This document shows positions 48,534 through 59,859 of a stretch of 64,000 nt of DNA, in pieces. This DNA comes from Cyathus striatus. Its lineage: Eukaryota; Basidiomycota; Agaricomycetes; Agaricales; Nidulariaceae. The notes beneath the pieces are model-generated. The model made no database searches. It was not told the DNA's origin and saw nothing but the letters and a program-made list of their open reading frames with translations. Location of the stretch: the NCBI GenBank assembly GCA_025738555.1, contig JAOVFP010000002.1:7750001-7814000 (forward strand), given 5' to 3'. A program made the position numbers and the translations under genes. Within the stretch, counting starts at the first letter, position 1. Each line of letters opens with the position of its first letter.

Positions 48534-49121
48534 CCAGTCTCAGTAGTAGCTAGTGGTAATTTCAGAAGCTTGAGTAATCTCAGTGTTAATAGTTGCAGCT
48601 TCAATTGCAACTCCAGCAGCAGTAGTGGCTTCAGTGGTAGTTCCAGAGGTCTCAGTAGTCATAGCACATGCAGGAGGCGCCACAGTAAGGCCAATTTCTT
48701 TAATAATCTTCTCAGCACTGAAATAATTGCATTAGAATTAATTTACTATGAAATAGGTGTACACACTCTTTAGTGGAAGAGGCAGCTTCACCTTCCTCTT
48801 CCTTGTCTGCAGCTGTTTTACTGTAAAAGTGTTAGAAAACCAATAGAAATAACTGAACAGCCAGTACACACTGTCCTTTAGTGCATCTTCCCTTTTCCCC
48901 TTTCCTTTTTTAACTTTACTCTCATCCTTCTCAACATCCAGCTCATCTGTATTGATAGTAGCCTTCTTAGCAGCAGGCTCAACTGTAGTATCCACAGATG
49001 ATTGTGTACATTTGTGTGGCTTGGATGCTGGTGGGTCAGAACAAACCTGACTACTATGAGAATGAGGTGGTGAAACAGCAATAGAGGTGTTGTTGGTGTT
49101 GTTTTTCTTGTTTGGAGCCAT

Positions 49122-49670
49122 ATTGTATAGTAGAAAGTTGAATGAATATCAGTGAAGACAAGAGACAATGTGAGGGTTGTGAGTCAAGTGGGGGCAGGGC
49201 AACAAAAAGATGAGTAAACTCTTCATACCCACACATATGCCACATGTATGCCTGCTGACCAGGTCTAAAATTATCTTGAAAGCTTCTTGTGTGAATAAAA
49301 GTCCAAAAATGGGGCAGCAACTGCTTCTATTCTAATTAAAACAGACCAATCCCTCAGTTCATCATAAATTGAGCCCCATTTTGGCATGCTGGTTACAAGC
49401 AGTTACACCACTCACACAAATGTGTTAATAGTGCACAAGATGCATCACTTGCACAGGCAAGTTCACATGCATCACTGGCACAGGTGAGTTATCAATCAAG
49501 TATATTTGTGAGAACAAAGCATTGTATTTTATTATTAGGCTGGCTACACTTCCCATTGTCACATCACAAGTTGTCAATCAAATGTATTGTAACAATATAG
49601 TGAGTGCGAGAACAAAGCACTGTACATTACTAACTAAGCCTCCTATTGTCACATTGCTCCCTCATTATCA
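49122..49670. other. Upstream flank of KDZ gene B
   Basis: No gene. Contains short direct repeats (GCACAGGCAAGTTCACATGCATCA-like at 49440-49490; AGAACAAAGCATTGTA units at 49510-49630). It would contain the KDZ promoter and terminal repeat, but I could not define the latter. Confidence 0.4.
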
Positions 49671-49678
49671 CTCTCCAT

Positions 49679-52600
49679 TAGTGTTGTGAAATGGCTGACT
49701 ATAGCTCAGCTCAGCTAAGCTAATGGCAGCTAACTCGGCAGCTCAGCTAAAATCAGCTCAGCTAAGAGGCTAAGTCATGACTAATATACTTAATATAGCA
49801 GCCTCGCTAACTACACGACATAAGTTACAATGTAATATCATTTATGTAGCGCAAGCTCCTCCAAAGCGATATCATGTTCTGAAAAGATGGGAGTGCATAC
49901 ATCAATGTTGGAGTCTTCTCCGCAGATAAAAGTTGCTGGAATCCATGAGGAACCTGAAATAGATTTAGTTAATTACGAACAAAGTTATAACAAAGTACTT
50001 AGTACATACTTTCAGAATTTTAAGATAATCTTCTAATGTTGACCAGGTCGATGCAGATATCTTGTAGTCCTTCAATTGAGGGTCATTGACGAGGTACCTA
50101 TCAATTCCCTAATAAATAAGGGAGATAGTTAGATTTCACATATAATATGGTTAAACCAAATTCATTTTTTAGGATTCTTACTGTTCGAAGTTTAAGTGCA
50201 CGCTGAATCATTAAATATGTAGATGACCAGCGGGTTTCAACATCCCTTAGGAGCTCAAGTTGTTTCATATCTTGGTTCTTCTATTCCTTTGCAAAGCCTT
50301 GTCGTCGATTTGGTGAGGCTCGAATCTAGCAATCTATTATGTAACTCTCATTTTATTTGAAGTAATAGAATAAGAACATACCAGTCTAATAACTGTTCGC
50401 AAAAGTGCAATTGGATCATTTCATCTGGCACTGGATGGGTCAACATCTGGTGCATCTTCTCAAGCAAGCTGAATATCTGTAATAGCTTTTAGAACTGCTT
50501 GACATGCAAGATTAACAATGTGAGGGAAGCAACTAAAAGAGCATTAGTATACTATACATAAAATTGGTTACTGTAACTAAGAAATAAATACCGAATGCAT
50601 TGATCAATATGATCAAATGTTATATCACAGACATCCAAATGATCCTCAAGATCTCTGGCAAGTGCATCATTATTGGATGCATTATCTGCAGTGATCCAAC
50701 CAATCTAATAATATAATTAGCTGTGTAATTTGATGCAGCATAAAGTATTCATTTTATAACCTCACATTTCATATATTAAAGTGGTCAAGAACTTGTATGA
50801 AGACCACAGCTAGATGTACACCAGTATGTTGACCTGGAACTCTGCAGAATGCGACCAGGCTGGTTTGAAGACTTAGCATATATTGTGGTCCTGTAGGTGT
50901 CGTCTTCAACTGTGTAGAAATTGAATGCATAGTCACTGCCATGTAGGGTACTGCATTTGGATCAGTCCACATATCTGTTGTGAACGAGAACTTTCCTAAT
51001 GTGCACTGTATATCACTAGTTACTACCAGTGTATGCCATAGATTGAGAAATTGAATACCTCAACATCTTTACGAATATATTCTATATGCTCACGCCACAT
51101 ATCCATGATACGTGCATGGATTTTGGCACGATGTGGAATGTCCTGATCAGTAAGGTCCTTCCATAACATTAAAAAAATGTTTCGAAGGTGTGGGCTTTCG
51201 ATTACATTCAAGGACTGAAGTATAATCAATAAATATACATACATTATAATGGTATATTTACCTGGTCATCGGCAATAATCCAATTGGTAATAGCATCTGT
51301 GAATGCTTCAGAGGAGTAGGGTATGTACTTGGGACCAGTGCTCGAATTTCCCTGTGATGCATAACCCTGTTCCTTTTGGTAGTCATCCACTGACTTACGC
51401 AGCTTTGGATCCTTAGATGAGATTGTGATGTCAAATTTATCACATGCAGACACCCATCCTTCCAAATGCTGTGTATAAAGGTGATAGCGGAGAACTCCTG
51501 TTGACATGCTCTCTTCATAAATAAAAATGTCGAAACTAGGGTTTGCAGCACGTTGCTTCCTATAAAAAATTGAACATAAATTAGCTATAAGTGAGGGAGA
51601 AGCAAAATTTAAATCTTACTGGCAAAACTTGCATATGTGCTGCTTTGAAACATCCTCCTCAAAGAATAACCAAACATCATGAGCAGTCTTCCCATTTTTC
51701 AAGCCATTCTGTTTCGATTTTGCATTGGCTCGGCATGTGCTGCGAGGTTCACCTCATGGTGTCTTGCTTTGTGTTCCTGGGGTGCGTAGCCTCAATAAAT
51801 CTGCACGAATCAGTGTCTCAACTCCACCATCAAATGGTGTACTCATAAATGGAATGGTCCGAATATGGAATGGTGTATGTACGGTGCTCGCATTCTGCAG
51901 TGGAATGGTGGTAGTAAAAGGATCTGAGTTATCAACCACTGGAACCATAATAATTTGCGGACTTGAGCCATGGATAGGGGGGGGAGGCTGCTGATGTTTA
52001 GAACGTGGGGTATAAAGTGCTGCATTTATATTCAGCGGTGTATCTATATGAGTCTGGCAATACTATTAGTTGAATATATGAACACAAGTGTATATTTATT
52101 ATAATACCCCTTGTTCTGGGACCATAACTAATGTCTGTGTGTCAGCAACTCTGACAGTCTTCGATTTCTTGCTTCTTGTGCGTGTTGCTCCTGTTTTTGC
52201 ATTAGTAAAAGGGAAAAAAGCGGTACATATCTGGAAAAGTATACATACCAGTAGTGTCTTCAACAGGAAATACAGTTTCAAGAGCACCATTAGTGTAATG
52301 CTTTTGACGAATATTTCTTGTTCTCATAGTGGGTAGTGGGGAGTAAATGACGATGAAGTTTTCTGTTGAATATAATACCAGACTTCCCATTTATATATGG
52401 AAAGCAACGAAGAATTGGAGAGAACATTGAAGAATTATCAATCACCTTGTGATTTCGCTAAAATGCGACACATTAATTGAATTATAATGTCAAATGCTGT
52501 AGAATGTTTCAATATGTCCACCAGAGACTCATTTCTGTTGTCATATTTGCTATACAATGGCAATGTACAAGGGGTAACCTACTTGTTTGAAGATTGCAGG

Positions 52601-53090
52601 GTAGTGGAAAGCTGAAGAATATGACAGAATAGACTTACCATTGCAGATATTAATTTTGCACCTTTTATAGTAGTGGCAAAATATGAACCTCATTGAAATG
52701 ATCTCTGAACTGTAAGTCATCCTGTTTTGTCATAATAGTGAAGCTGTCACAAATTGTAGGTCAAAAACTCAAGGAGCTATTGATCATTGAAAAACTCATT
52801 AAATTAGCGGAGTAAATAAAATATACATTCAGAATTATAAGTAGCAATATGACAATTGTGTTTCAGCATTGAAGGGCTGTAGAGGAAGCATGGAGGGAGC
52901 ATGGAGGAAGTGCAGAGGTCAGACTGTCTCGTGCATGGAAGCATTTCCTGATCAGGAAGGGTATCGGCTAATTCCATTAGCTGGGCAGCTAGCTGCTTGA
53001 GCCGTTAGCCGTAAAACCGGCTATGGCTAAGCTAGAAACTGGCTCAGCTCAGGCAGCTAGGGGCTACAAGCTGAGCCATCAACAACACTA
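49679..53090 (-). mobile_element. hAT transposon with truncated transposase
   Basis: 3412 bp, perfect 8-bp duplication CTCTCCAT (49671-49678 and 53091-53098). Inverted ends: left TAGTGTTGTGAAATGGCT, right reverse complement TAGTGTTGTTGATGGCTC. Subterminal regions are packed with AGCTCAGCT/GCTAAGC words. The TAG-N-G start and 8-bp duplication are hAT hallmarks. It carries a recognisable hAT transposase gene on the minus strand. It lies in a C/T-rich minisatellite flank. Confidence 0.93.
49825..52336 (-). pseudogene. hAT transposase, C-terminal domain missing
   Basis: The proposed start at 52336 gives MRTRNIRQKHYTNG. Several short introns separate exons. A BED-type zinc finger is visible as HICKFC then LRYHLYTQHLEGW. 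Next come SPHLRNIFLMLWKDL, IPHRAKIHARI, FSFTTDMWTDPN (first catalytic D region), LVAFCRVPGQHTGVHLA, IGWITADNASNND and CFPHIVNLACQAVLKA. The frame then gives TRWSSTYLMIQRAL and stops at 49825. The roughly 200-residue end with the hAT dimerisation domain and catalytic glutamate is absent. In-frame TGA codons replace likely arginines (near 50465 and 50435). Confidence 0.8.
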
Positions 53091-53098
53091 CTCTCCAT

Positions 53099-53680
53099 CC
53101 CCTTGCTATGTACTATACACCCCCCCTCACTATGTGCTATACATCTCCCCCTCACTATGCACCCCCCTCACTATCACTATACACCCCACCTCACTATTGC
53201 TATACACCCCATCTCTCACTATTGCCATACACCTCCCTCCCTCACTATGCACTATGTGCTATCCAACCCCCTTCACTATATGCTATGCACTATCCATCCC
53301 CTCTCATTATCCATTCCCCCCTCACTATGTGCTTTGCACTATTCATCCTCCTCACTATTCATCCCCCCCTCGCTATGTGGGCACTGCACTCATCGTTACT
53401 TCAACTCACTATGTGCCTCCACCACTGACATCTCTCCCTGTGGGCACTGCCCTCGTCGTTGGCATTGTCCACTGTCCTCCTCCAGCTGCACACTGTACTT
53501 GTTGTTCCCCTCGCAATGCACTGCTACTACCACCCCTCTCACTGTGCATTGCCCTCATTGTTGGCATTGGTGTTTGGCACTGCGCACTGCACTCATCATC
53601 CCCCTGGCTATGCACCACCCCCAAGGCATTAGCATTGGCTTTGTGGCCATTATGGATGATGTGTGCAGTCCTCATCCTCA
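53099..53680. repeat. CCCTCACTATGTGCTATAC minisatellite
   Basis: C/T-rich tandem units of about 18-30 bp built on CCCCTCACTATGTGCTATAC/CACTATCCATCC. Three overlapping plus-strand ORFs are composition artefacts. Confidence 0.75.
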
Positions 53681-53682
53681 TA

Positions 53683-56465
53683 AGTGTCAGCTAATTTGAT
53701 CATTGAGTAGCAGGGATATATAATTGTGGCAATTGCAGAAGCCAGGTGCTTATATGATTGTCTTTTTGTATGCATATTTGGAATTCTACTTACTTCAGGT
53801 GATCATAAACTGTTAGATATTCTGGGTTGCACAGCTTCCTTGACAGCTGTCACTTGTCACCTGTCATACTTGACAGATCTGTGATTGACAGATTTGTGAT
53901 TGACAGATTGACAGCTGTCAGTTACCTTAGTTACAGGACTTTGGTTGGACTTTGGTAGACTTACTCAGTATATAAACACTCTGTAACTTGGTAGTTGTTA
54001 ACAAGCTTTCCTCCCCATCTGTGTCTGTGTCAGTGTCTGTGTTTGAGTTCTTGCTCCTTTACTACTCTCTTTGCTCTCTTATCACTCTCATTCCTCTCAA
54101 CCACCCTCTTTATCCTTTGTTACTTCTCACATAAACAATCATTAATTTGTTTTAATTGAATATTACTATTGTATGTATGTATTAGATGATCATAAACAAT
54201 CAATGATTGGTTCTAATTGATTATTACTAATGTATGTATCATTTAGGTGATCATAAACAATCATTTATTTGTTTTAATTGAATATTACTACTGTATGTAT
54301 CTTTTAGGTGATCATAAACAATCAATGACTGGTTCTAATTGATTATTACTATTGTATGTATCATTTAGGTGATCATAAACAATCATTGATTTGTTTTAAT
54401 TGAATATTACTATTGTATGTATATATTGAATGATCATAAACAATCATTGATTTGATTTAATTGAATATTACTAATGTATGTATCCTTTAGGTGATCATAA
54501 GCAATCATTGGTTGCTACTAATTGGATATTACTATTGTACAAATGTGCTGCTAATTTCCCTCATATCATGTTTGTCACGCTCTTCGCGCGTGTCACATAT
54601 TTCCCGCGCTTTCTATGTTTCCTGCGCATCACATTGTCACATTCTTCATGTGTATCACACATTTCCTGCCGCATCACAAACTTCCCGTGCAGTCAACTGG
54701 CCCATCATGGTTTTGATGTATATTATATATCAAGTTTGTCATGTTCTTAATTTGAATTTCATTTGCTTCTGACATTTGCTCACACTTGTGGAGCCTGAAG
54801 GCACAGTAGGAAGGAGAATCATGATGTACTTAACACTTAACACCCAAGGAGAGAAGCTGGTTACATGTGTCTGATTACCTGTATATCTGTATCATTGTTG
54901 AAATTGTTAGAGAACAGAAGTATACAAAAGTGCAGAGTAAATTATTAAAGCATGTGAAACAAAGATGTTCTTATTAAATTGAAGGTTATAACATGGAATG
55001 TGACAATTAGTAAACTATGGAAGTGTAACAGTAATAAGGAACTAGAATGAAACATGTAGAGTGTGTATGTAAGTCCATTGACATTTTACAATCAAGACTA
55101 GAGATATGATATGATGCTATTGAACATTTTCATATTGAACAATTTGGTGATAGACCCACACATGGACAAAAAATGTGAAAGAATGGTGAAATATGTGATT
55201 CTACATCATATCAAACTTACACATCTCAGTCATTAGATGATTATGATTCTTGTATCACTATTGGTTATACTGATATCTTCAATACACATTATTGAGTCAT
55301 ATCTGCTTACTCCATATGACTACATGATAATTTGATTTATTCATACAGAGAGAAAATGTAAACTATCTCAATTCTTACTGATATTGTGTCACAATCAGTT
55401 TCATTTCTACACTGCCACATGTGTTCATATCTCTGACATATGTTGTTTATACTTATACATAGACAGCATCACTTCATCTTTTAAACAAGCATATGATTAC
55501 CGGCAGGATTAACCAGGTAACTACTCAGACAGCATCAGGAAGTGGTCCATGCATATGCTATTGCTGAGCATCTCCCACTTACCATAGTTTTCTAATTTAG
55601 ATATGTTGTCAATGTCAAAAGTCAAATTACATCACTGAGCTGTGAAAATTGTGACAAATGTAACATATGCAAAGAGCATAATGAGTGACACACATAGAAT
55701 ATGTAATGTGAATTAAAAGAGTAACACCCATTAAATGCATGATAGTTGTACAAAGTGTGACAAATGTAAGTATGTGACATGCGTGACGAGTGCTAAAAGT
55801 GTGACAAACGACAAATGTGACGCGCACGAAAAGCGTGACATGCACAAAGAATGTAACAAATATGATGGGTGGAAATATGCATGAAGCGTGGGAGTATGTG
55901 TGAAGCGTGGGAATATGTGTGACAGTCATGGTGCGTGGGAATTATCTAGAGCGCGGGAATGATGGGAAGCGCGGGAAGTTTGTGATGTGGCAGGAAATGT
56001 GTGACATGCATGAAGAATGTGACAATGTGATGTGCAGGAAACATAGGAAGCATGGGAAATGTGACACATGTGAAGAGCGTGACAAACATGACATGAGGGA
56101 AATTAGCAGCACATTTGTACAATAGTAATATCCAATTAGTAGCAACCAATGATTGCTTATGATCACCTAAAGGATACATACATTAGTAATATTCAATTAA
56201 AACAAATCAATGATTGTTTATGATCACCTAAATGATACATACATTAGTAATAATCAATTAGAACCAATCATTGATTGTTTATGATCATCTAATACATACA
56301 TACAATAGTAATATTCAATTAAAACAAATTAATGATTGTTTATGATCACCTGAAGTAAGTAGAATTCCAAATATGCATACAAAAAGACAATCATATAAGC
56401 ACCTGGCTTCTGCAATTGCCACAATCATATATCCCTGCTACTCAATGATCAAATTAGCTGACACT
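53683..56465. mobile_element. Long-inverted-repeat element with TA target site
   Basis: 2783 bp flanked by TA (53681-53682 and 56466-56467). Inverted ends AGTGTCAGCTAATTTGATCA are perfect. The arms continue as long inverted repeats (about 680 bp left without the solo LTR, about 500 bp right), made of 60-bp units around GTGATCATAAACAATCATTG and an inner GTCACGCTCTTCGCGC/TTTCCCGCG zone matched by CGCGGGAAGTTTGTGATG. The centre has no recognisable ORF. A foldback-like non-autonomous element adjacent to F-box remnant 3. Confidence 0.82.
53811..54131. repeat. Solo LTR, copy 3
   Basis: 321 bp, same family as 13917 and 15391 (TGTTAGATATTCTGGG ... CTTCTCACA), with perfect 5-bp duplication TAAAC (53806-53810 and 54132-54136). 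Inserted in the left arm of the long-inverted-repeat element; the right arm lacks it. Confidence 0.9.
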
Positions 56466-56549
56466 TATGTGTGGATACAGTGCAGGGTACTTGTTGACAG
56501 CATTGCTAGGGTCCCACCTGTACCAAACAGGGATATTGTGTTGACAGAA

Positions 56550-56948
56550 CTATGCTACAGATGTGAATAGGTTAAGTAGAGGCAGAAGTTTCACGAGGCA
56601 GATGTCTGTAAGTAGCCAGTGGATCTGGTTCGGGCCTGCATAGTCTGTTATGTGTAGGCGGTGGATGTACAATATGAGGAAGGGTGATGAGCGTAGGAGT
56701 GTTAGAAGGCCTGTTCCGGATTTTCCTTTGTCTGGTCTTGGGCCTAATGTTATAGTGCGGAATAGACGGGTGTGGCATGGATGTAAGAGTGTATGGTGAA
56801 TGAGCGAGAATGAGGATAATGTGTCACTATCACCCTCCTGTGCAAGCACATCAATAATTTCGAGGATGAGTTCTGGTGGAATTGGCATTGGCACTCTCAG
56901 ATGAGAGTGAGTCATAGTAAGTGATGGAAGTCGGGAAAGTGAGGACAT
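56550..56948 (-). pseudogene. F-box protein fragment 3
   Basis: 132 codons from ATG at 56948. PIPPELILEIIDVLAQEG is an F-box core (P-P-E-L-I-L-E-I-I-D), then SFSLIHHTLLHPCHTRLF and RTITLG, the next conserved segment of one Agaricomycete F-box class. The frame is clean but stops after NLFTSVA. About 80 bp further downstream lies the end of the TA-flanked element, so the remaining LRR portion is gone. This class differs from the F-box pseudogenes at 3.6 and 59.9 kb. It could be a short expressed protein; truncated pseudogene is likelier. Confidence 0.6.
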
Positions 56949-59859
56949 AGGATGAGTCTAGCTCCATACTTATGACAAACTAACCAAGATTCCACTAGAA
57001 TAACCTCGCCATCTTCTAAAGCATTGACATGCATGGCATATGTAGGGGCCCGTTAAATTGTCATCTGACAACATTCCGCAACTTACTTATCCTATTCCTG
57101 CTTCCCTCTCTCCGATTCAGCAGGATTCAGCCCCGGAACGCAGTACCATCACATCCCTAAGGTGCTTATTCCACAGCTATCTGCGACGTTGCCCCTTAGA
57201 ACACGCTTCGCAACAATTCTATTTATTCTTTTTCATTCGGTTCGAAGTATATCACTCCAGGTGTCTTTCTCACCTGATTAGATAAAGAGATATGTTTAAA
57301 GGTTTCTCCAAGGGTTAAATCTTCTCTATCTCCTTTGAAACATAAGACACGTGATTCGAAGGACCAGAAAGAACACCCCCTTCCCTGGGTTTGAAGCTTC
57401 TCCCCTCACCCGAGACTTCTCATCTTCCTTCAGGCATAACCAACGCTGTGTGATGACTTCATATCTATACATAGGTAACTTACTAGGCAAGTATTACATT
57501 AGTACAACGAAGTTGTCTGGAGCTTGATCTCACCTGTAAAATGATTACCACCTCACCTCAGCCTGGCACTAAGTCTAAAGTGTTTACATTAAGTTCATCT
57601 TCATCAGAATGGTTTCATTGAGGTACTTAATCACCACAGGGGCTTATGGGGTATTTATAGCTCATAAACAACTATGGTGGTGGAGTCAAAGGTGTGTAGC
57701 AGAATTCTGGTTGCTGAACACTGTGTAAGTCAAGCCAAGTACAATGGAAATGATCACACCAATATCAGGGGAGTAGCATGTACTGGAACCGCATGCCTCG
57801 CTTCTTTGTCTTCTTTGTTAGGCGACCAAACGTCGTGATAGACCGCCATAACCATTCACATTGGCTTATGTAATCATCCAATCTTGCGTGGGAACTAAGT
57901 GGGAGTGTGAGAATAGTGACAGGAAATCGTTAGTTATTTGTTATAAAAATCAAAAAAGCACAGATAAGAAGTTAGATTATCCAGTATGAACGTAAAATGA
58001 TAGAGGACACTGGTATAATAGTAAAATAGTGATATCCAGGCTTAAATAAGGCCTGAGAGTCAAGACAAATCTCTCCAAATTCCAATATCCGCTAGCAAGC
58101 AAGTAGCAAATCGCGTGAGCACATATCAATTCTTATAGATACATGTAGTATATGGCTGAACATCTTGTTTCTCCTTCCTTCAATCCCCTCTAAGCTCCCA
58201 TTGTGCAGCATGCCTTCGCCCATGGACCAATTAAACAATAATAAACAATATCATGTGATACTCAAGACCAATCAACAAGTTTCCCAGGGGTCGTGTTGTG
58301 CTCTTTCTCTTCCTCCACCACCATGCATCGCTGCTCTCCGACTTCAAGGCACACTCCACCCTGACAAATCATTTAAGCTAAGTGTTCATATTCATATGTT
58401 GTCAGCTTTCCTCTCATTCGATGACAGAAACAGAATGAAAGCCTACTATGCACATGGCAGATTCAACACTAAACAGAACTGCTCTCATCTCATCTCTCTT
58501 CCTCATACACATCAAGACTAAGTGGCACCACACTCTTTTCCCTTGTTCCCTCCATCCCCTCAGCCTCTTCACTATCCTATTTGATCACTAGTCCGCAAAT
58601 CCGGGTATCTGGCAGTGTATCCCTTCCCCGCCTCACCAGGGCTAGTTGTACCACCCACAAGCTATCAGGGAATGGTGGCTGTGAATGGCACGAGCGTGAG
58701 TGTGCACAGTTACAGTGCGTTAAAGTGGTGTACCGGGGTTGGGAAGGTGGTAGTTGGTACAGGGTGGGTAGGGGTGGTTGTGGATTGTTGTTGTCAGGGT
58801 TTTGATTGGTTGGTAGTGGGGACGAGCTGATAATGTGGTGACGGTAGCGGGATCAACATGCGAGTGGGTGCGGCAGGTTGAAGTTAGATGAGGCAGTACG
58901 CATCATATGGGCCAGACGGTGGTGGAGGTTTCATAAACAGAAGGAAATGAGAGACGAAGGGGGGTTGCAAGATAATATAGGTCGGTATGATGGTAGGATG
59001 TATTGTTAGTAGCTATAATTATGGTAGGATGTATTTACATATACATGCATGTAATTTTAATAATATATATATATATTACATGCACATATATCCACCCCCT
59101 AGAAGAAAGCAGTGTCTGGAATATCTACAATAAATTCCACGTTCTAAGATAATATGTACTTCACCTGATAAGAATCAGATTGATGGGACAATGGTCCCAT
59201 CACATGGTAAGAATGGGACATCACTTTGCCTTGAACTTGAACCGAATGAGAGGGAGGCATGCGGTTTAGGAACACTGTAGGGGAGGCCAGGTCCGCAATG
59301 ACAAGTTTCTTGGTAGATCTTCAATTAGTTCTGGTAAGGTCTGAAATATGTTCAACACCCTAATACACTTTCAGAGATCGACCCCTAATAGTGCTCTGTA
59401 TGGTATTAATACATCACCGGAACTGACAACTCCGGTGTATCATGTATGGATTCCTACATGTTGGTGTCTTGAAAAGATACTTATCACCACGCCGTGATTT
59501 GGATGAATTTAGTGTAATCTCAAGCGTCAAAATGGACCAATACAACTTGTTTTAGTAATTGATTCACCAGTATTCCTTCATATCCTGTTAAATCTTTTGG
59601 AATAACATTTCTTCTGTGTGGAAAGCAGAGAACAGCGTGCTGAAGTGGACTTTATAATCACAATGAAATAATCTACACAAACCATATATTTGCTGTTAAA
59701 ATTTTACACTACAAGTCAGAATGCAACATATGCTGAAAATTTTAAGCACCTTCAAGTGCTGGCATTCAATAATCTTCAAGAAAACTAATTCCATACCAAA
59801 AATGCAAGTGCTTAATAAAATATCATGGTTAACTATCCAAACCTGAAACCCAGCCTGGA
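56949..59859. other. CpG-richer region without recognisable gene
   Basis: Visible CG dinucleotides are clearly more frequent here than in the repeat blocks. Short ORFs (57058-57285, 58165-58521, 58581-58830) have no motif I recognise. An AT microsatellite lies at about 59030-59085. It may hold regulatory DNA or multi-exon genes that need transcript evidence. Confidence 0.4.

Larger units (their letters stand above)
40752..49121 (-). pseudogene. KDZ transposase gene B, split by an LTR element
   Basis: Coding segments lie at 48534-49121 and 40752-44634 on the minus strand. The N-terminus is MAPNKKNNTNNTS, with a lysine/glutamate-rich first exon and several short introns. An acidic Ser/Glu-rich region (44096-44630) and a lysine-rich exon (43029-43676) precede the conserved part: FSQFIEANFGSKISLST, LLNLHARQQ, FSKFLKLHPYNE, a cysteine cluster (CPLFMHCNGASCDG...CSKCKSIY), the CxC6-like HCAMEGCHAEVNNYCGG with FCRHH and CHVKSC, then YYCVETVCAPCGVIIAW, YICIDKAC, FVADGYHYTNH and ACEQLNFWLGGFE, ending at DMDVDI. 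It is more intact than gene A but has TGA stops, a frame slip at the LTR junction, and the 3.9 kb insertion in its 5' half. Confidence 0.88.

Noticed and set aside
40340..49320. Terminal inverted repeats of KDZ element B
   Set aside because: CCCTCCCCCAC near 40350 and GTGGGGGCAGGG near 49190 are weakly complementary, but they are low complexity and lack matching duplications.
53103..53699. Three overlapping plus-strand ORFs of 106-223 aa
   Set aside because: Produced by the CCCTCACTATGTGC minisatellite.
58165..58521. 118-aa ORF as a host gene
   Set aside because: No motif, no supporting context; left as an open question within the CpG-richer region.
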